Below, piece after piece: positions 1 to 11,098 of a stretch of 42,672 bases of DNA; position 1 is the first letter of the stretch; every line of letters starts with the position of its first letter. The stretch is from Endotrypanum monterogeii (Eukaryota > Euglenozoa > Kinetoplastea > Trypanosomatida > Trypanosomatidae), in NCBI GenBank assembly GCA_000333855.2, contig CM007334.1, forward strand, positions 516,884 through 559,555, given 5' to 3'. The notes below the pieces were generated by a model. It searched no databases. It was given only the letters and a program-made list of their open reading frames with translations, and had not been told where the DNA came from. The position numbers and the translations under genes were made by a program.

Positions 1-89
1 ATAATTGTATATGTTTCTTCATTTTATTTTTTTTGACCCCCCTGTTTCTCTCTTCAACGCAGACACATCTACACGTTTATAAACAGATT

Positions 90-122
90 CCCCCCCCCCC
101 CGTGTGTGTGTGTGGGGGGGGG
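90..122. repeat. C12 / (GT)n / G9 inverted homopolymer block
   Basis: A run of 12 C (90-101), about six GT units, then nine G (114-122). The C and G runs can pair as a GC-only stem with the GT array as its loop, and either run could take part in four-stranded structures. The tract length is likely to vary between clones and assemblies. Confidence 0.8.
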
Positions 123-3100
123 TAAGCGTGACTCCCTTTCTACGCGTATCTTGTATTTACTTCGGTTTCTGCTTCCTTGATTGTGCCTACCCTCCTCCCC
201 GCTCCCCCTTAATTCTCTGTCTGTTTGTTCCTCTGTTGCCTTGTGCGAGTGTGTAGGCGTGTGTGCTCCTCACTGCCTGGTGTATCATTGACTCCGTTGA
301 CTTGTAAATTTTCGGTCCAGTTACCTTTTTTCTGTCTTATTGCTCTCCCTCAACAAGAATAGGGATGAGAGCGGGTGAGAGTCTATCGATGGGCTCGTAC
401 TAGAACTCAGGTTGTTGGTGAGAAGAGCAGGTAGACAGGCGTGTCGGATACCAGTGTGTGCATCTCTCCTCCCGATTTTTATTGTGTTGCCATACCGGAG
501 GAGTCGCTGGTAGGGAGCTATAAAATTCTGCGAAAGTTTTTTTTTTTTTTTGTCAGCGTGGCCTGTCGTTTTTATCCGTGCACTTGAAATACACTCTCAG
601 GCATTCACCCCTTTTCTCTTCCCTTCTCCTCCTTTCCTTTTTTTTTTTCGTGAAAGGTGGAGGGGATGAAGGGGGAGAGCGCAAAGTATGATGCTTGTAG
701 TGCACCTCATTCTTCTTCCTTGCGTAGATATGATTTACTGTTTCCGGTATTTCGGGTTCTCAGTTGTCTTTTCGCTTTCCCCCATGCGCACATTTGTCGT
801 GGCTACCGCGACTTGATGGCGATTCAAAGCTGAAACGTTCTCCCCTGCTGCAAATTAACCCATCATGGTGGTTCACGGTTAAGTCACCGGTTCTTTGCTT
901 CAGGAATGCAGGGGTTGCCCGATGTAGCGCACGCGATGGCGTTTTAGTTTTGGACCCGCACCCGTTTTTTTCTGTCTGTGTGTGCTTGATTGTACTGTAA
1001 AAAAAAAACTCCCCCGAGTGGGATGCCCTTGTCATGTCTGGACAGACTCATGATATTCGGGTGTACAACAATCATCCATCACGTCTAGAGAGACGGAATA
1101 AAATGTTGACGGTTTTTCTCTTTTTCTTCTCTTTTCTTCCTTTGACCGCTGGCGAGCTCGTAATTGGTGGCCACCGTCACACGAGCGCGCGTTTCCAGCA
1201 CCCCCCCCCCAAACGTAATGTTAACTATATAAGCGTATTTTTGACTAATGAGAAATATGTGTGGGGCAGAAAACACGAGAACTGGGGGTTGACACGTACG
1301 CTGCATGTCATGTTCTTATATGCACCGGTTTTCAGATCGGTTTCCGTTTTACAATTTAGAAAAAAGATGTGAGTCTGTGTGACCTGTCGATCCCCCCCCC
1401 AAGCCGTACCTGTGGCTGCGTATGGTGAAGGCGGAGAATTACGTTCTTCTGTATCCCCCGCCTTTCTTTCCCCCACCCCCACAATCGACTTGTTTTATCC
1501 CTTCGCTGTTTTTCTTCTTTCATTTTGCTTGTGTCAATCTCAAAGATCTTGCGCCTCCTACCTCTTTTTCTGCCCAACAGCCCTCCTCACCTCTCTCACG
1601 TTGCCCGATGCTGCATCCTCTCCACTCGTTTTTTTCTGTTCTCTCAACTGCATCGCTTCACCTGGGCTCTTTTCCCCTAACTTTCATTTTCAGCTTTAGC
1701 CCCCTGGTCGGAATCGCGTAGGTGCTGTTGCACGCCTGTTCCACGATGCGTGCTCGTTTTTCGTTTTGTTGTTGTTCTTGTTGCTGCTGTGGTTGATTTT
1801 ATTCTTTTTTTTATATATAGGCGTTGCTCTCTTTTCTTCCCCCCCCCCCATCCACCTGTCCTGTGTTTGTGTGTGTGTGTGTGTACGCGTTTATTTTTTT
1901 TTCTTTTCCGCTTTCGCTTGATTTCTGTTCTCTGTGGCTGTACCGAATTCGCTTTGACGGCTTCGGGTTTCATGTGCAGGGATGAGTCCCCACATTTTAT
2001 TTAGTTTTCTATTAAATTATATGTGTTGTTAACCGATATGTGCAGTGGTCTTGTGGCGCCCCCTTTCCCCATCCCTCACCCTTCAAATGCTTGCCATGTT
2101 CACTCTGCGCCTTGTTGTACTATTTGTGTTGTTGTGCTGGAGAGAGAAGCGTCCTCTCTGATTCTCCCTCACTCCCCCCATTCCCTGGTGCGCTTGGTCA
2201 CTGCCTTGCATAGCGAAGCATCAGAATTCTCCTAGCGGTGTATGAGAGGCGTCGGGATTGAGTACAGGAAGCAGACGGGGCGTTGCAAGCGTCTTGCTTA
2301 AACTCAACCGTTACGACTACTCTTGTCTCCCCGTTCGGCGCCTCGTTCAGCGAGGCAAACTTTTTTTTCTGTTTGTGTGTACATATGTTAGTGCGTCGTC
2401 ACAATGATCCTCTTTGACTGTTGCCTGAGGACTTCAATGCTACAGCCCCGAGGGGGGTGTGCACGGAGGGCGAGGGAAGAGGGAGGCCGCTGGATCCTTC
2501 ATCAAAAATTGTTGTTTTGATGCATTTTTTTTTTCTGCACCGTGCTAGAGATGAAGGCGAAATGATCGGGAATGGTCAGATGCATAAATGTAGGCTAGCC
2601 AAAAAGGTGTTAACGCCAGACATCCTTTGGAGGGAAACCGTTGGCGCGTCAACCCAGTGGTGGGCTCTGGGCATGTCAGTACACACTACCTACGTGTGTA
2701 TGTGTGTGTGCAAGGAAAAAGAAACACCACCAGCAACGTATGACCGTATCACCGTGCGTTCCCATTCGCTTCGGCCGGTCTGCGTTGCGCTCCCCTTAGT
2801 GTTCACCCTGTCGAGGCTTCCCTGCAGAGCGGTTTGTGGGCAGCGCAGAGGCTCTTCTTCCTCCTACTCGCTGAAAATAAAAAAGAGAAAACATTTAAAC
2901 ACAGAGAGTGGGTGCGTGGCTCAGAGACTCCCTCATGTTTCATTGCTTATTATATATATATATATATAAACGCTTGAGGTGATACCCCGTTTTCTTTAAA
3001 AAAAAATCTTTCTCAAGACAGGGGGAGGCGGAGGCACCGGACTTTGTGCTCGCTCGAGCCGGATAACAGCGAGTTGTGCCGATCCATTTTTTTTTAAAAC

Positions 3101-4036
3101 CCCATTTTGACTCTTTTCGTTCCTCTCATTTTTTTTTTTCGTCACCCCTTTTCCCTCCCCACCTCACCAAACCAATAAGGTGCTATGGAGGACATACGAT
3201 ACTGCATGTCGGGGTGGGGATCGCTGTTTAGTGCCGGCGCGCTGTGAGGTTCGCCGCACAGCCCCAAATATGTTCCTCCCTCTGTCATTGCCATGGTAAC
3301 TACGAGACTTGGTCATGCCGGGTGCGTGGATTGTGGGCGGCAGCGTTGCACTGGGACCGACGGCTGTGCGTATGTCGGGTGTGTTTTCCATCACCCCAAC
3401 CGGCGTGCCACGCGGCAACGCGCACAATGCGGTCTGCTGCGACTCCGTTGAAAGTGTTGGAGCGTGTGCTCACTGCCGCAGCCGACAGTGCACGCGCAGG
3501 TGGGGAGGGGGGGAGTGGCCGTGGCGGGTGGGTGTTAGTTACCGCATCTGACACCCGTCGAACACCACCTTGGGCTTGTAGAAATGAGTCAAACAGAAAA
3601 AGAGAAAGAAATCATGAGCGTGTTGGACACCTTTTCGCTTGTTGTGTTGTTCTTTCTTTCTGAGTTTTGCATTCCAACCGCAAACGTCTCGAATAATGTT
3701 CCTGTTTTTTTTTTTTGATTGTTTGATGCGATCCCGATGGGTCCAATTAACATTTTCTTGTTTTTACTTGTTTGTTCGGCGCGGTTTTTTCTTTAGTGCT
3801 TGTGTGTTTGATGAACAGATAGGGCGGTTGAGGTGGTTGCTGCTTCGATACTCGAGAAGAGAAGACACCCTCATTTTTCCCCCTTCCCTTCTGGTGTTCA
3901 TCGAATCGAGAATGTCTCTTCACTCACACTTTTTCAACTGCTCAGATATAAATATGTTTTTATATGTATGCGCCTGTGTGTATAATTATATCTTGCGGGT
4001 TATACGCAGGAGAGAACAGTTTATATGTACACATGC

Positions 4037-4061
4037 ATATATATATATATATATATATATA
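4037..4061. repeat. (AT)n microsatellite
   Basis: About 12 AT units following ACATGC. It is one of at least ten similar arrays in the gaps between genes in this window. Others lie at about 2949-2967, 4567-4587, 6015-6048, 9849-9862, 11003-11026, 14159-14182, 17461-17488 and 27708-27731. Confidence 0.9.
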
Positions 4062-4671
4062 CATTCGTGTTTATAGTGATGTGTCTCCTCTGTGTCCCTC
4101 TTTCTAATTTTGGCTCGTTTTTTTTTGTCTGTCTGTTTTCCTCCTTCCTTTTTTTTCTTGTGGTTTTATCCTGGCTGTTTTTGCTGATTTTTTTGCCCTC
4201 ACTCCTCACCCCCTTTGCACCTCTTCACTTAGACACACACACACACAGAAACACACACGCACAACGGATCAGAGGAGAGGGGCTACGAGGGGATCAGCCC
4301 TTGCCACCCACCTCCGCTTCATGGTGTCCCTTCTCCTTTCTCTGGAAAAAATACATATTCGCTTCCTGCGCAACAAGTGCTGGCTAATCAGCGCTTGGAT
4401 TTATACTGGTGAGAAAAGATATCAGTAGGTTCAACGTTGTCTCCTATGGTGGCTTAGCTTTACCTTTGATGCTGGTGCGGCTACTATTTTGCTTGCCCCC
4501 TCTCGCCTTCTGTTTTTTTTAATCCAACTCGAAACTAAACTCCCACAACTCTCTCTCTCCATGTACATATATATATATATATATATTGTATTTTCTGCTT
4601 CACATCTCAATACACACACACACACACACACTCGGATGGATAGCAATGCAAGCATTGCCTGCCTCTACCCT

Positions 4672-4705
4672 TCATCTTCCCCCCCCTTTTCGACGACTCC
4701 TGTAG
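4672..4705 (+). promoter_or_regulatory. Candidate spliced-leader acceptor for the UHM gene
   Basis: A pyrimidine-rich tract (about 4664-4700) ends in CTCCTGTAG, with AG at 4704-4705. Trans-splicing there would leave a 57-base 5' UTR before the ATG at 4763. A second AG lies about 11 bases further on. The call rests on pattern alone. Confidence 0.45.
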
Positions 4706-4762
4706 GTCAACATAGCAGTTGCCTGTACTTCATTTTCCCAGTCCCGCCGTTCCTTGCACCCA

Positions 4763-5854
4763 ATGTACAATCCAGCAATGCCCAACCACTACCGCGACGT
4801 CATTTTTTCGGCCTATGTCCGTCGGCGTCAGCGTGAGGAAGAAGAAGCGGTGCAGCGGCAGCGGCAGCCGAATGCACTCGCCTCGGCGCTATCGGCTAGG
4901 TCGCTTCCCGCCCTGCCAACAGCAGCCGGAAGCGCGCCACTTCTGGGTCTATCGGCTGAGGAGCTTCACCAGCACCGAGTGAAAGAAAGTGTAGCTCTCG
5001 GCATCCAGCGAGCAGTCATTATGGAGAAAGAGGCCCTTGAAGTGGAGCACAAAAAACGCAAGCTCGAGGGGAGCGATGCGCGATCTCGCATCAGCAGTCG
5101 CCTCGACAAACTCAAAGCACTAGCAGCGAAGTCGAAGGCAACGGCGAGTGCGCCTCCGTCGGTTGAGAGGGGAAATTCTTCTGTGCCATCCGACGACCCC
5201 TCCCACACTTTCTCATCGGAGGCCTCCCCATCGCTTTCACTGGCCACGGAGGTGTCACCATCTGCACCGCTTGTCTTCCAGCGCTCGTCCCTTGCAGCAG
5301 GTGGTTACGTCATGACCTCGGCTTCCCCATCGTTGCCGGGCATGTCAACCTGCTCAACGACACGGCCGACCATACAAGGTAAGCCAAGCTCCACATTACT
5401 AGTACGCTTCCTCCAAGATAGCCCCCTCCAGGGATGGGGTGTCGACGCCATCGCACAGGCGTCCACCTCGTCTTCGACAGATTCGCCTCTTTATGGGGCG
5501 GTGCTGACGCAGGTGCAGCAGCTGTGCTCCCGATTCGGGTTTGTTCGAAGCATAGCCGCACGTGTTTACACGGAGGATGCCGTTGCCGCAGCTCTCGCCC
5601 GGGCACGTTCACCGACAGGCGCAGAGAACTGGTTGCCACCCGTTGAGGCGGTGCGGCGGGAGCAGTTGCGGGTATGGGTTCGCTTCGACAGTGCGACGGA
5701 GGCCTTCAAGGCAGCGGAGAGCCTGACAAAGGAGAGGTCGCGTGCTTTACCAGCTGCCCAGCCCGTATTCGCGGTGTCTTTCTATCCCACTGGCCTCTAC
5801 GACACAGACGTGTTGGAGCTGCGTGAGGAGGACCTTCTCCCCTCGAATTCCTAA
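4763..5854 (+). CDS. UHM-domain splicing factor (SPF45/U2AF-like)
   Basis: 363 residues from the first ATG in frame; the frame also stays open upstream through a TTG at 4754, and a second ATG follows at 4778. The N-terminus (MYNPAMPNHYRDV, then an Arg/Glu/Gln-rich helix) resembles the N-terminal PND/NY motif of SPF45/RBM17 splicing factors. Residues 20-120 are charged and partly coiled; 120-205 are Ser/Pro-rich and disordered. Residues about 209-350 fit an RRM of the U2AF-homology (UHM) type: strand TLLVRFL, helix with QQLCSRFGFV, RNP1-like LRVWVRF followed by SATEAFKAAESL, and a last strand FAVSFYPTGLYD. UHM domains bind Trp-containing ligand motifs in early spliceosome assembly; in trypanosomatids this would mean trans-splicing. 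The usual Arg-x-Phe ligand loop before the last strand is not evident (AAQPVF instead), and no G-patch is visible, unlike metazoan SPF45. Family assignment is inference; that it is a real gene is secure. Confidence 0.7.
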   Translation: MYNPAMPNHYRDVIFSAYVRRRQREEEEAVQRQRQPNALASALSARSLPALPTAAGSAPLLGLSAEELHQHRVKESVALGIQRAVIMEKEALEVEHKKRKLEGSDARSRISSRLDKLKALAAKSKATASAPPSVERGNSSVPSDDPSHTFSSEASPSLSLATEVSPSAPLVFQRSSLAAGGYVMTSASPSLPGMSTCSTTRPTIQGKPSSTLLVRFLQDSPLQGWGVDAIAQASTSSSTDSPLYGAVLTQVQQLCSRFGFVRSIAARVYTEDAVAAALARARSPTGAENWLPPVEAVRREQLRVWVRFDSATEAFKAAESLTKERSRALPAAQPVFAVSFYPTGLYDTDVLELREEDLLPSNS

Positions 5855-6011
5855 AAAAAAAAGAAAACGAATTATATCCAGCCGACAAAGGGACGAAAAC
5901 ATTTGCTTCTGTGAAGAGCAAAGAATAAAGAAAAGAGGAAGGTCTGGTGGTGATGAGAAAGCAGGAGCGGGCGGAGCACGACTGTTCGGCATCCTATGTG
6001 CGTCTTTACAG

Positions 6012-6049
<38 letters not shown>

Positions 6050-7228
6050 TTCACTAGACTGTCTGGGATGCACTGCAAGAGACATCGCTATCTCTTCTTA
6101 CCGATCCGTTTTTCTTTCGTTCCCCTCAACGCCCTTCACTTTTTTTGATATTTTTCGCCAGCAGTGTTTACCTGAACCCAAACTTTCGTGCTCTTCTCTT
6201 CTGTCCACTTGCGCTTCACTGTACACTTTGAGTGAAAAAAAAAAGAAAAACAGCGAAAATGTTGCCTCAGGGGTGTTGAGTATGTTTTGCTTTCAGGTGC
6301 TTTCTCTTGCGCGAGGGGTGACTCTGGCGGACCTCCCTGTGTGCTCACGCTCAGGAAAGGGGACTTATGCCGACGGATGCTTCTCCTTGTCTCCTGCTCC
6401 TTCGTGTAGGTTCTGCTCAGGAGACATTTTTTTCCCTTCCCCCCCCCCAAAAAAAAAGCTCTCTGATACTCTGACTGCATCACCGTCTGGACTAGCAGCT
6501 CCGTATTACGCCTGCACAGGCACAACAGATGTTTCTTCCACTCTCACTACCACCACCACCACCTTTATTTTTCCTTGCCTCTTCCCCATGGCGAGTGCCT
6601 ACATCCTCTCGCCTGATTCCCATGCGTAATCGATGAAACCACGTCTTTTTATTTTTATTTTTTAAATAATATGTTGTTGTATTGCTGCAGTGCTCGCACT
6701 GCTGATTCCTCGACAACGTCTTTGAAGCATCAGTCCACACGTACATGCGCACTTCGACGGGTTCCGTTTCCCGTGAAATTATCGTCATTTCCTCTCCCAA
6801 AGGCTCATAAAAAAAAGAAAAAACTATTTCCCATCACAATTTTTTTTTGTTTTCGTTTTTGTTTCTACGAAAGTATCCGCATAGAGAGAGGTACTTATAT
6901 GGACTGCTAGTCATCCTTTCTCTTCTCCCTTCCACACACTGGTTTGTGTGTGCATACGAGTCTTCAGACGTTTCTATTTTGTGCATTCCCCCTTAGTCTA
7001 CGATCAGGCGCTCGCTCTCCTTTTTTTTTTTTGCGCTCGCTGCAGTTTTCCGTGTCCGTTTTTTTTTTTTTACTTCGGTGGTTGCTTCTTCCCATTTTTC
7101 TTTTAGCTTTGCCTTTTTTTCCTACGTCCACTCGGACCGGGATTTGACGGACTCGATCACCTCATCACACTCCCGCTTTCCTTTCCTTCCTCTCACCTTC
7201 ACACATTTTTGTGTTTATTTCCATATCA
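5855..7228. other. Intergenic region, UHM gene to SHMT
   Basis: About 1.4 kb of A-runs just after the stop, a long TA array (about 6015-6048) and later T-rich tracts. It should hold the 3' UTR of the UHM gene and the 5' UTR of SHMT. I see no gene in it; the 295-codon frame that runs on from the previous gene is low complexity. Confidence 0.65.
7062..7106 (+). promoter_or_regulatory. Candidate spliced-leader acceptor for SHMT
   Basis: A T-rich tract beginning with eleven T runs through CATTTTTCTTTTAG, with AG at 7105-7106. This gives a 5' UTR of about 122 bases before the ATG at 7229. It is the best tract-plus-AG combination upstream of the gene. Confidence 0.45.
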
Positions 7229-8620
7229 ATGACGTCGCTTATTCCGACGGTGACCGAGCAAGATCCTGAGTTGGCAGAAATGATCGAGCTCGAGATGGGC
7301 CGCCAATTCCGCGGCTTGGAGATGATTGCCTCGGAGAACTTGACGTCCAAGGCGGTGCTGGAGTGCCTCGGCTCTGCGCTGACGAACAAGTACGCCGAGG
7401 GCGAGCCTGGCAATCGCTACTACGGTGGCACTGTATACGTCGACATGGTTGAGAATCTCGCGAAAAAGCGAGCATTAGCCGCTTTTGGTCTCGACCCGGA
7501 GGAGTGGGGCGTCAACGTACAGCCCTACAGCGGTTCACCAGCGAACTTTGCTGTCTATACAGCCCTCCTGGAGCCACACAGTCGCATCATGGGACTTGAC
7601 TTGCCGAGCGGTGGCCACCTCACCCATGGCTTCTACACCCCCAAGAAGAAGGTGAGCGCAACATCCATCTACTTTGAATCCTTTCCGTACCGGGTGACGG
7701 AGAAGGGCTGGATTGACTACGACGCCCTCGAGTCTGTTGCACAGGTCTATCGCCCAAAAATGATCATCGTCGGTGCCTCAGCCTACTCGAGGGATTTCGA
7801 CTACACGCGGTTTCGTCGCATTTGCGATGAGGTGGGAAGCATCCTGTTGATGGATATGGCCCACACAGCTGGTCTGATTGCCGGTGGGGTCCTGGGGTCG
7901 CCGTTTCCCTACGCGGATGTGGTGACGACGACGGTGCACAAGTCCCTGCGCGGCCCGCGTGCTGGCATGATTTTTTTTCGTAAAAAAGACCGCCAGGGTC
8001 GGCCGACGGACTACGAAACCCGTGTCAATCAGGCAGTATTTCCCGGCTGTCAGGGCGGCCCGCACATGCATCAAATCGCTGCGATTGCCACCCAGATGCA
8101 GGAGGTGTGCAGTGAGGGGTGGAGAGTTTACGCCAAACAGGTGCAGAGCAACGCCCGCGCATTGGCAGCTGCCTTGAGTGAAAAGGGCCACGAGTTCGTC
8201 TCTGGTGGGACGGACAACCACCTCTTGCTATGGAATGTGCGAGTACATGGACTCACCGGCAGTAAGGTGGAGAAGTTGCTCGATGCCATCTCCATCTCCA
8301 CCAACAAGAATACCATTCCCGGTGATAAAAGTGCCATGACTCCGGGTGGAATTCGCGTGGGCACGTTGTCTCTGACTTCTCGCGGCATGACGGAGACGCA
8401 CATGATCAGTGTTGCCGATTTTCTCGACCGCGCCATAGCGCTGTCAAAAGAAATCCAGACAGAGGTGAACTCAGTAAAACTAAGTGACTTCGTGGAGGCG
8501 ATTTCAACGCATCCTCGCGTGCCGCTGCTCCGCAAGGAGATCGAAGCGTTCGCAACAACATTTTCCATGCCCACCTTTGATGCGGGGCGTATCAAGTACA
8601 AGGACGGTCTACCCCAATAG
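7229..8620 (+). CDS. SHMT: Serine hydroxymethyltransferase
   Basis: PLP enzyme converting serine and tetrahydrofolate to glycine and 5,10-methylene-THF, which feeds thymidylate synthesis. 463 residues from the ATG at 7229 (MTSLIPTV); the frame extends a few codons upstream but only to a GTG. Family marks: MIASENLTS near residue 31, NKYAEGEPGNRYYGG near 53-67, HLTHGFYTP, DMAHTAGLIAGG, and VHKSLRGPRAG with the PLP lysine at about residue 238. There is no N-terminal extension resembling a mitochondrial presequence, so this is probably the short, cytosolic isoform; Leishmania also has a longer mitochondrial one. Length and motifs are complete and nothing looks broken. A pteridine transporter of the folate pathway lies about 14 kb downstream, but nothing shows that the two are co-regulated. 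Confidence 0.97.
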   Translation: MTSLIPTVTEQDPELAEMIELEMGRQFRGLEMIASENLTSKAVLECLGSALTNKYAEGEPGNRYYGGTVYVDMVENLAKKRALAAFGLDPEEWGVNVQPYSGSPANFAVYTALLEPHSRIMGLDLPSGGHLTHGFYTPKKKVSATSIYFESFPYRVTEKGWIDYDALESVAQVYRPKMIIVGASAYSRDFDYTRFRRICDEVGSILLMDMAHTAGLIAGGVLGSPFPYADVVTTTVHKSLRGPRAGMIFFRKKDRQGRPTDYETRVNQAVFPGCQGGPHMHQIAAIATQMQEVCSEGWRVYAKQVQSNARALAAALSEKGHEFVSGGTDNHLLLWNVRVHGLTGSKVEKLLDAISISTNKNTIPGDKSAMTPGGIRVGTLSLTSRGMTETHMISVADFLDRAIALSKEIQTEVNSVKLSDFVEAISTHPRVPLLRKEIEAFATTFSMPTFDAGRIKYKDGLPQ

Positions 8621-10288
8621 CGGTTGAAATATTCCTTGTATGAGGTAGGCTAAGGGTGGGCAACACATGGCTGCCTCGGTGGTGTGCACAGGCGTGTGTG
8701 TGTGTGTGTGTTTGGCGCGCAGACACCCCGTGGCCATAATGTCTGTAGGAGCGGCTGAGGGGGGGGGGAGGTGAGAAGAAGAAGGGTCAGGGTAGCTGGG
8801 GTAAATATAAATATGGCCAACGAGGGGATGTGGGTGAGTTGAGTGTTTTTCCAGCTCAATTATTTTTTTTCTGCTAGAATCCGAACAACTGCAGCGCCGC
8901 ATCGAAGCAAACAATACCGCTAGACTCACCCAAGCCGCTCGTGAGAGGTCTCCTGCATCCTCCTTTTCGCAATGGCCCAACTCTACTCGTCCATATCTCC
9001 CCCTCCCTTCCCCGAAACATTGCCCAGCTCCTCACTTGAATTGTCGGACACACGCACACACTTTGCCGCGTACACTTTTTTTTTTGTTTCTCATCATTTT
9101 CTATGACCCTTGACAAAAGCCATTTGCATGCTCGCTCGGGCAGAGGTCTGGAGCATCTCTACACGCTTCTCATGCACTCCCCCTCTCTGTCTCGTCCTTT
9201 TTTATTTCCACATCGCAGTGTAACCCAGTGACCGAGGGCAGATGTAGGCGGGGCAGGGGGGAGGGGCGGGATGCGATCACCTCCATGCAATGCAGTCAAT
9301 AATCACCAAAGAAAAATAAATATCTATGGAAAAGTGAAATGTGCTGTGCAGTGAGAAGATAGACGACGAAAAAAAAAGGAGGCCGTGAAGGATGCGACGA
9401 GGCTATGTGAACACGTGTGGTAACACATTGAGGCATCAGCGTGGTGAGGGTACTTTCCGCGCCTCCGCACATTATCTCGATTCTCTCTCCACAGCTCTGT
9501 TTTTTTTTTTAATTTTATATGTCCTCCCCCCCTTTTTTCTCGATGCACGTTAACCCCGCTCCCCGTCCACCGTTTACCGCTTGCTTCGGGGGGGGGGGTG
9601 CACCCCCTTGTCAAGCACGATGGATACGCGCGTACACAGAAACATACAAAAGTTTATATCTTTATTGATCTATATACATCTTCGCGCCGCTCCTCTGTTT
9701 CGATTTTGTTTTCTCGATTCTGCATATTTCGGTTGCCGTGGCGGATCGAAGTCTCAATCGTCTGTGCTTCCCGATTTCTCTCTTTTCCTCTTATCCCCTC
9801 TCCCCCCCCCTTTTCTTTTTTCCCGTTCTTCAAAAGTTAAAAAAAAATATATATATATATATTTATGTTTGTGTCTTGTTCCCAATCTCAAGCCTTCTGG
9901 GTTGGGTGGGTGGCGCTTCAAATGGGTACGCCGGGTCAGCACATAGTATATGTGTGCAGTGTTCGCTCTGTGTGTGTGCGTGTGTGTCTGGGTGGGGTGG
10001 GTGTAGAGTCAAGCGGGGCGGGAGGCGGGGTGGGTTGAACATATCGTGGTCAGGCGGGAGGCCAAGAGGGGACACATGCATGAAAGAGCATCACTCGACA
10101 AGTGGGGGCAATCAAAGTTTTACTCAATCCGGTTTTTGATGGTTGTGGACAACCCTCTAGGAAGCCTCTCCAGTCACGAATGATTTGTAAATGCCCAGTC
10201 AGATTAGTGGAGAAGTTCATACGCCTGCATACAATCACGGATGTAAGCAGGTGTTGCCCTTCCATATCACGACCTACCGTACCCCTAA

Positions 10289-10295
10289 CACACAC

Positions 10296-10335
<40 letters not shown>
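10289..10335. repeat. (CA)n microsatellite
   Basis: More than 20 CA units with one CG interruption near the start. It is the longest CA array in the window and lies upstream of the J-protein gene. Confidence 0.9.
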
Positions 10336-10337
<2 letters not shown>

Positions 10338-10879
10338 TAGGATCTCACCATCCTTTCCATCGTGACCCCAGGAGAAGGTGTAGAAGGTCTATTTGTCTTC
10401 ACCGTACCGTACGTCCGTAAATGAAACAATGGAAATAATGATGGGCACTCTCTCTTCCTTCACTCTCTTGTTTTGTTTTTCCCACTCTAACGGCTGGTAA
10501 TGCCGGGTGTGGGTAGGCTGGACGATGTGTGGTCGGCCACCGCGGAGAAAGGGAGGGGCAGCTTTTCTGTCCGACGCACTGCTTACACGAGCGATTGATA
10601 CATCGTTTCGAGCGGAGGAGTACACAACTTCGAAGGGGAGCAGGGCGGGTATTCGCACTCCCGGACTGCTATTGCCGTCCCTTTCTCGCCCTACAAATTC
10701 AAAACAGCTTTCCCGTATGTGGTCAAATGCTCTGCTGTACTTTAACTTTTTTTCTTTCTTTCTCACTCCATATCCCTTTTTTCGTCTTGTTTTGAACTTT
10801 TCTGCACTGGTGTGTGTACGTGTGCGTGTGCATGTTGGTGCGTCTCCTCTGGAACTGACCGGTTGATCTGCCGCGGGTC

Positions 10880-10900
10880 TGTTCTTGTATCTTTTCGCAG
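10880..10900 (+). promoter_or_regulatory. Candidate spliced-leader acceptor for the J-protein
   Basis: GTTCTTGTATCTTTTCGCAG with AG at 10899-10900. A stronger pyrimidine tract lies further up at about 10740-10805. The predicted 5' UTR is about 198 bases. An AG at 11092-11093 is too close to the ATG to be preferred. Confidence 0.4.
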
Positions 10901-10993
10901 GACTCAAAAAAAAAAAATTGAGCATACCCACTCCCATCACTGCGCGTACTGTGGGTGGGGAAAGTCGCCTTTGACGTTCCAATTCACGCACCT

Positions 10994-11025
<32 letters not shown>

Positions 11026-11098
11026 CACAAAAAAGGAAATTTGAAGAAAAAACTCTTTTTTTTGACGTTCTAATTAAGGGCAATATCTCCCAGGTGGC

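Larger units (their letters stand above)
1..4762. other. Gene-poor intergenic region
   Basis: No reading frame here has protein-like composition. The open frames are short, often start at non-ATG codons and mostly encode runs of Phe, Ser, Pro and Leu from pyrimidine-rich DNA, or overlap equally open frames on the other strand. The stretch is full of T, C and G homopolymers, TG/CA and TA arrays, as expected of untranslated and intergenic DNA in a trypanosomatid. It probably holds the long 3' UTR of a gene to the left and the 5' region of the gene at 4763. The longest frame (2421-2969, 182 codons) crosses a TG array and a TA array and I do not accept it as a gene. Confidence 0.6.
8621..11098. 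other. Intergenic region, SHMT to J-protein
   Basis: About 2.5 kb. It holds a GT array (about 8694-8711), a TA array (9849-9862), a long CA array (about 10289-10335) and many T and C runs. A 200-codon minus-strand frame (10389-10991) is open but is interrupted by homopolymer-encoded Lys and Phe runs and has no recognisable motif. I see no gene. Confidence 0.6.

Noticed and set aside
2421..2969. 182-codon + strand frame in the left gene-poor region
   Set aside because: It starts at a non-ATG codon, crosses a TG and a TA microsatellite, has T-run-encoded Phe, and shows no domain or motif.
10620..10730. tRNA-like pattern on the minus strand (a stem CGGG...CCCG around GTGCGAATA)
   Set aside because: Only a T-arm-like stem is visible. 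No matching acceptor 5' strand, A box or anticodon arm could be found.
10389..10991. 200-codon minus-strand open frame
   Set aside because: Homopolymer-encoded Lys/Phe stretches, equally open frames on the other strand, and opposite orientation to all intact genes. No recognisable motif.
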